Assembly: GCA_052388275.1 (NCBI GenBank)
Contig: JBQTII010000073.1
Span: 1 to 16,528 of the forward strand
Direction: 5' to 3'
Origin: JBQTII01 sp052388275
GTDB taxonomy: Bacteria > Actinomycetota > Actinomycetes > Sporichthyales > Sporichthyaceae
Length of the DNA: 16,528 bases
Of the stretch, positions 13,938 to 16,528 are shown one piece after another. The translations under genes were made by a program, and so were the position numbers. Each line of letters starts with the position of its first letter. Within the stretch, counting starts at the first letter, position 1. The notes beneath the pieces are model-generated. The model was not told the origin of the DNA, made no database searches, and saw only the letters and a program-made list of their open reading frames with translations.

Positions 13938-15863
13938 GTGGCTACGACCCAGGTAACGGAAAAAGAGGCCCGCAAGGTCGCCGAGGCCGCCCGCGAGACC
14001 GAATGGCGCAAGCCGAGCTTCGGCAAGGGCCTTTTCCTCGGCAATCTCGACCTCGACCTGATCCACCCGCACCCGGAGCCGGACCCGGCCGAGGTCAGCC
14101 GCGGGGAGGACTATCTCAAGCGGGTGCGTCACTTCCTTGAGACCGAGGTCGATGGCGCCGTCATCGAGCGGGAAGCCCGAATCCCCGATCAGGTCCTCAA
14201 GGGGATGGCCAAACTGGGTCTGTTCGCCATGAAGGTGCCCCAGGAGTACGGGGGTCTGGGGCTGAGCCAGCTCTACTTCAACAAGGTCCTGATCCTGGTC
14301 AACAGCGTCAACGCCGCCATCGGCACCATGCTCTCGGCGCACCAGTCCATCGGCGCACCGCAGCCGGTCAAGATGTTCGGCACGCCGGAACAGAAGCAGC
14401 GGGTCATGCCCCGCTTCGCCGACGGCTCGATCAGCGCTTTCCTGCTCACCGAAGCCGACTGCGGCTCTGACCCGGCACGAATGGCCTCCACCGCCGTCCC
14501 CACCGAGGACGGCACGGCCTACATCCTCAACGGCGTGAAGCTCTGGACCACCAACGGCGTGGTCGCCGACATCCTCGTGGTGATGGCCGTGGTCCCCAAG
14601 TCCGAAGGGCACCGCGGCGGGATCTCGGCGTTCATCGTCGAAGCCGACTCCGAAGGGATCACCGTCGAGAACCGCAACGCCTTCATGGGCCTGCGCGGCA
14701 TCGAGAACGGCGTCACCCGTTTCCACAACGTCCTCGTGCCGGCCGAGAACCTGCTGGACCGAGAGGGCGCCGGGCTTAAGATCGCGCTGACCACGCTGAA
14801 CACGGGGCGGCTCTCGCTGCCGGCGGCCTGTGCTGGTGCCGGCAAGTGGGCGACCAAGATCGCCCGGGAGTGGTCCGCCGCCCGCACCCAGTGGGGTAAG
14901 CCGATCTACCAGCACGAGGCGGTCGGGAAGAAGATCGCGTTCATCGCCGCGACCAGCTTCGCCATCGAAGCCGTCACCGACCTCTCCTCGATCATGGCCG
15001 ACGAGGACCGCAACGACATCCGGATCGAGGCCGCGCTGGCCAAGCTTTTTGCCTCGGAAAAGGCCTCCGAGCTCGCTGACGAACTCGTCCAGGTCCGCGG
15101 CGGGCGGGGCTTCGAGACCGCGCCATCCCTGCAGGGGCGCGGGGAGCGCGCGGTCGCCGCCGAGCAGCTCGTGCGCGACCTGCGGATCAACCGCATCTTC
15201 GAGGGCTCCACCGAGATCATGCGCCTGATCATCGCCCGCGAGGCCGTGGACGCCCACCTGTCGGTAGCGGGCGACATCGTCGACCCGGACACCGACCGGG
15301 CCACCAAGGCCCGTGCGCTGAAAAAGGCCACCGGTTTCTATGCGAGCTGGCTGCCCAAGCTGCTCGTCGGCGCCGGGACCAACCCGAGATCCTTCGAGGA
15401 GTTCGGCTCGTTGGCCGGGCATCTGCGCTTCGCCGAGCGGGGCTCGCGCAAGCTGGCCCGCTCAACCTTCTACGGGATGTCGCGCTGGCAGGGCAAGTTG
15501 GAATACCGGCAGGTATTCCTGGGCCGCATCGTCGACATCGGCGCCGAGCTGTTCGCGATCTGTGCCTCGGTGGTGCGGGCGGAACAGATCCGGGCTCGCG
15601 ACGCAGTCCAGGGTGCGGCGGCGTACGAGCTGGCCGACGCCTTCGCCCGTCAATCCCGGCTACGGGTGGAGGACCTTTTCCGCGGTCTGTGGGAGAACAC
15701 CGACGACACCGACCGCGCGTTCGTGGAGAAGGTGATCGCCGGACGCTACAGCTGGCAGGAGGACGGCATCATCGACCCCAGCGACGACGGGTCGCCGTGG
15801 ATCTCGGAATGGTCCCCCGGCCCGACCGCGACCACGGAGAACTTGCACCGCAAGATCTTCTGA
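13938..15863 (+). CDS. fadE10: Large acyl-CoA dehydrogenase, FadE10-like
   Basis: 641 residues, about 240 longer than an ordinary acyl-CoA dehydrogenase. The N-terminal extension (1-60, KPSFGKGLFLGNLDLDLIHPHPEP) and a C-terminal helical region after about 440 match M. tuberculosis FadE10 (Rv0873), which has the VLCAD/ACAD9-like layout. FAD/substrate motifs are FLLTEADCGSDP and KLWTTNG. The catalytic base is E422 in RIFEGSTEIMR, and the RGGRGFET motif precedes it. Near the end, RYSWQEDGIID and PW-SEW-PGP are shared with FadE10. It should oxidise acyl-CoAs; chain length is not readable here. The GTG start has AGGAGG 9 nt upstream and gives the family N-terminus. It is the last gene of the plus-strand cluster and converges on the hydrolase 33 bp downstream. 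Confidence 0.94.
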   Translation: MATTQVTEKEARKVAEAARETEWRKPSFGKGLFLGNLDLDLIHPHPEPDPAEVSRGEDYLKRVRHFLETEVDGAVIEREARIPDQVLKGMAKLGLFAMKVPQEYGGLGLSQLYFNKVLILVNSVNAAIGTMLSAHQSIGAPQPVKMFGTPEQKQRVMPRFADGSISAFLLTEADCGSDPARMASTAVPTEDGTAYILNGVKLWTTNGVVADILVVMAVVPKSEGHRGGISAFIVEADSEGITVENRNAFMGLRGIENGVTRFHNVLVPAENLLDREGAGLKIALTTLNTGRLSLPAACAGAGKWATKIAREWSAARTQWGKPIYQHEAVGKKIAFIAATSFAIEAVTDLSSIMADEDRNDIRIEAALAKLFASEKASELADELVQVRGGRGFETAPSLQGRGERAVAAEQLVRDLRINRIFEGSTEIMRLIIAREAVDAHLSVAGDIVDPDTDRATKARALKKATGFYASWLPKLLVGAGTNPRSFEEFGSLAGHLRFAERGSRKLARSTFYGMSRWQGKLEYRQVFLGRIVDIGAELFAICASVVRAEQIRARDAVQGAAAYELADAFARQSRLRVEDLFRGLWENTDDTDRAFVEKVIAGRYSWQEDGIIDPSDDGSPWISEWSPGPTATTENLHRKIF

Positions 15864-15896
15864 TCACCCGGCGCAACAGCCAGCCGAAGATCGGGG

Positions 15897-16528
15897 TTAC
15901 TCGTCGAGGAAGGCCTCGATCACCGGGGCGAGCTGGGGTGCCCGGGCGAGCAACTCCAGGTGCCCGCCCTGGTACAGATGCAGGCGTCCGTTGGGCAGCA
16001 GCGCCGCCATCATCCGCGGGTTCGAGAGGCGGATGATCGGGTCGTCATCGCCGGCCAGCACCAGCGTGCGCTGGCGGATCAGCGGCAGCGCGGGCAGCGA
16101 GGTCCACCCGCTGATCGCCCCGAGCTGATGCAGGTAACTGCGGGTAGAGGGACCGGCGGGGCCCTCGTGCAGCACGGCCACGCTGTGCACCGGGTCCACC
16201 CGCGCGCTGCCGCCGTACAGGTCGCCGGCGATGGAACGGGCGTAGGCGCGGTCTCGGTGCCGCGCCGGGGTCATCATCCGGGCCATCGTCCGCACCGAGG
16301 GTGGGACGCACATCCAGCCACTGTGCGTGGCCACCAGCACCGCGCGCCGGCAGCGCCGCGGGTTCTGGAACGCGTACTGCTGGGCGAGAACCCCGCCCCA
16401 GGAGATACCCAGCACATCTACCCGGCCATAGCCCAACTGCTCGACGGCGCGCCGAACCGAGCGGGCCAGGCCCGCCATCGAGTACGGCGCGCGCGCCTCG
16501 GGCGAGCCGGCCAGCCCCGGCGCGTTGA
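15897..16528 (-). CDS. Alpha/beta hydrolase, PhaZ-like polyhydroxyalkanoate depolymerase (5' end outside window)
   Basis: 210 residues are visible. The frame is open to the window edge, so the N-terminus lies outside. The ATG at 16478 is internal: the upstream residues NAPGLAGSPEARAPYS correspond to the D-x-PG-GGSP region of this family. The nucleophile Ser is in LGISWGGVLAQQYA (codon 16403-16401), the acid is in VLAGDDDPI, and the catalytic His is in GGHLELL. The phrases DVLGISWGG, DLYGG, GWTSLP and PNGRLHLY are those of intracellular medium-chain PHA depolymerases, which release 3-hydroxyacids from storage polyester. Its activity cannot be confirmed from sequence and a related esterase is possible. 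It converges on the FadE10-like gene. The GGHLELL His region and the C-terminus EAFLDE are intact. Confidence 0.85.
   Translation of the reverse strand, partial: NAPGLAGSPEARAPYSMAGLARSVRRAVEQLGYGRVDVLGISWGGVLAQQYAFQNPRRCRRAVLVATHSGWMCVPPSVRTMARMMTPARHRDRAYARSIAGDLYGGSARVDPVHSVAVLHEGPAGPSTRSYLHQLGAISGWTSLPALPLIRQRTLVLAGDDDPIIRLSNPRMMAALLPNGRLHLYQGGHLELLARAPQLAPVIEAFLDE

Noticed and set aside
12906..15422. An 838-codon open frame on the minus strand, antisense to the two acyl-CoA dehydrogenase genes
   Set aside because: It mirrors two well-recognised plus-strand genes, spans their gap, and its composition (Gly, Asp, Val, Leu, His and Arg runs without domains) is what complementary frames of GC-rich genes give.

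Overview
The window is high-GC DNA in which GTG starts are common and the coding frames are rich in G/C at the third position. Gene content points to an actinomycete: a mycofactocin (mft) cluster, an NDMA-dependent alcohol dehydrogenase, and acyl-CoA enzymes closely resembling mycobacterial FadB2, FadE25 and FadE10. No RNA gene, IS element, CRISPR array or origin was seen, and I cannot name a species. Gene calls rest on motif and family recall, not on a database search.

Region 1 (1-5646, all minus strand) is a mycofactocin block. In transcription order it holds a small membrane-anchored protein of unknown function (5646-5137), an NDMA-dependent Zn alcohol dehydrogenase (5101-3989), a MoxR-type AAA+ ATPase (3895-3023), a VWA-domain protein (2981-2079), then mftA (1854-1744, precursor peptide ending in Val-Tyr), mftB (1759-1445) and mftC (1448-243). 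The frame that follows mftC by 2 nt runs off the window edge and consists of two 43-residue repeats. The dehydrogenase is the kind of enzyme known to use mycofactocin. The MoxR-VWA pair between it and mftABC resembles the chaperone pairs that activate metalloenzymes. The two inter-gene gaps of this block hold striking dyads: a nested inverted repeat between adh and moxR, and a two-copy 33-bp repeat plus a 6-2-6 palindrome upstream of mftA.

Region 2 (5694-7718, plus) is an OmpR-type response regulator and its sensor kinase, divergent from the membrane-anchored protein. Region 3 (7719-8426) is a convergent gap followed by a minus-strand MarR regulator, which lies head to head with the next block across a 37-bp gap.

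Region 4 (8427-15863, plus) is an acyl-CoA catabolic cluster: fused isobutyryl-CoA mutase IcmF, 3-hydroxybutyryl-CoA dehydrogenase (4-bp overlap), a FadE25-like acyl-CoA dehydrogenase and a FadE10-like large acyl-CoA dehydrogenase. Together they suggest interconversion of isobutyryl- and butyryl-CoA feeding beta-oxidation, under the adjacent MarR regulator. Region 5 (15897-16528, minus, cut by the window edge) is a PhaZ-like alpha/beta hydrolase, which could supply 3-hydroxyacyl units to the same metabolism.

No entirely new system is proven here. The best candidates for undescribed biology are the MoxR-VWA pair in the mycofactocin locus, the repeat-built reading frame after mftC, and the structured DNA ahead of moxR and mftA.
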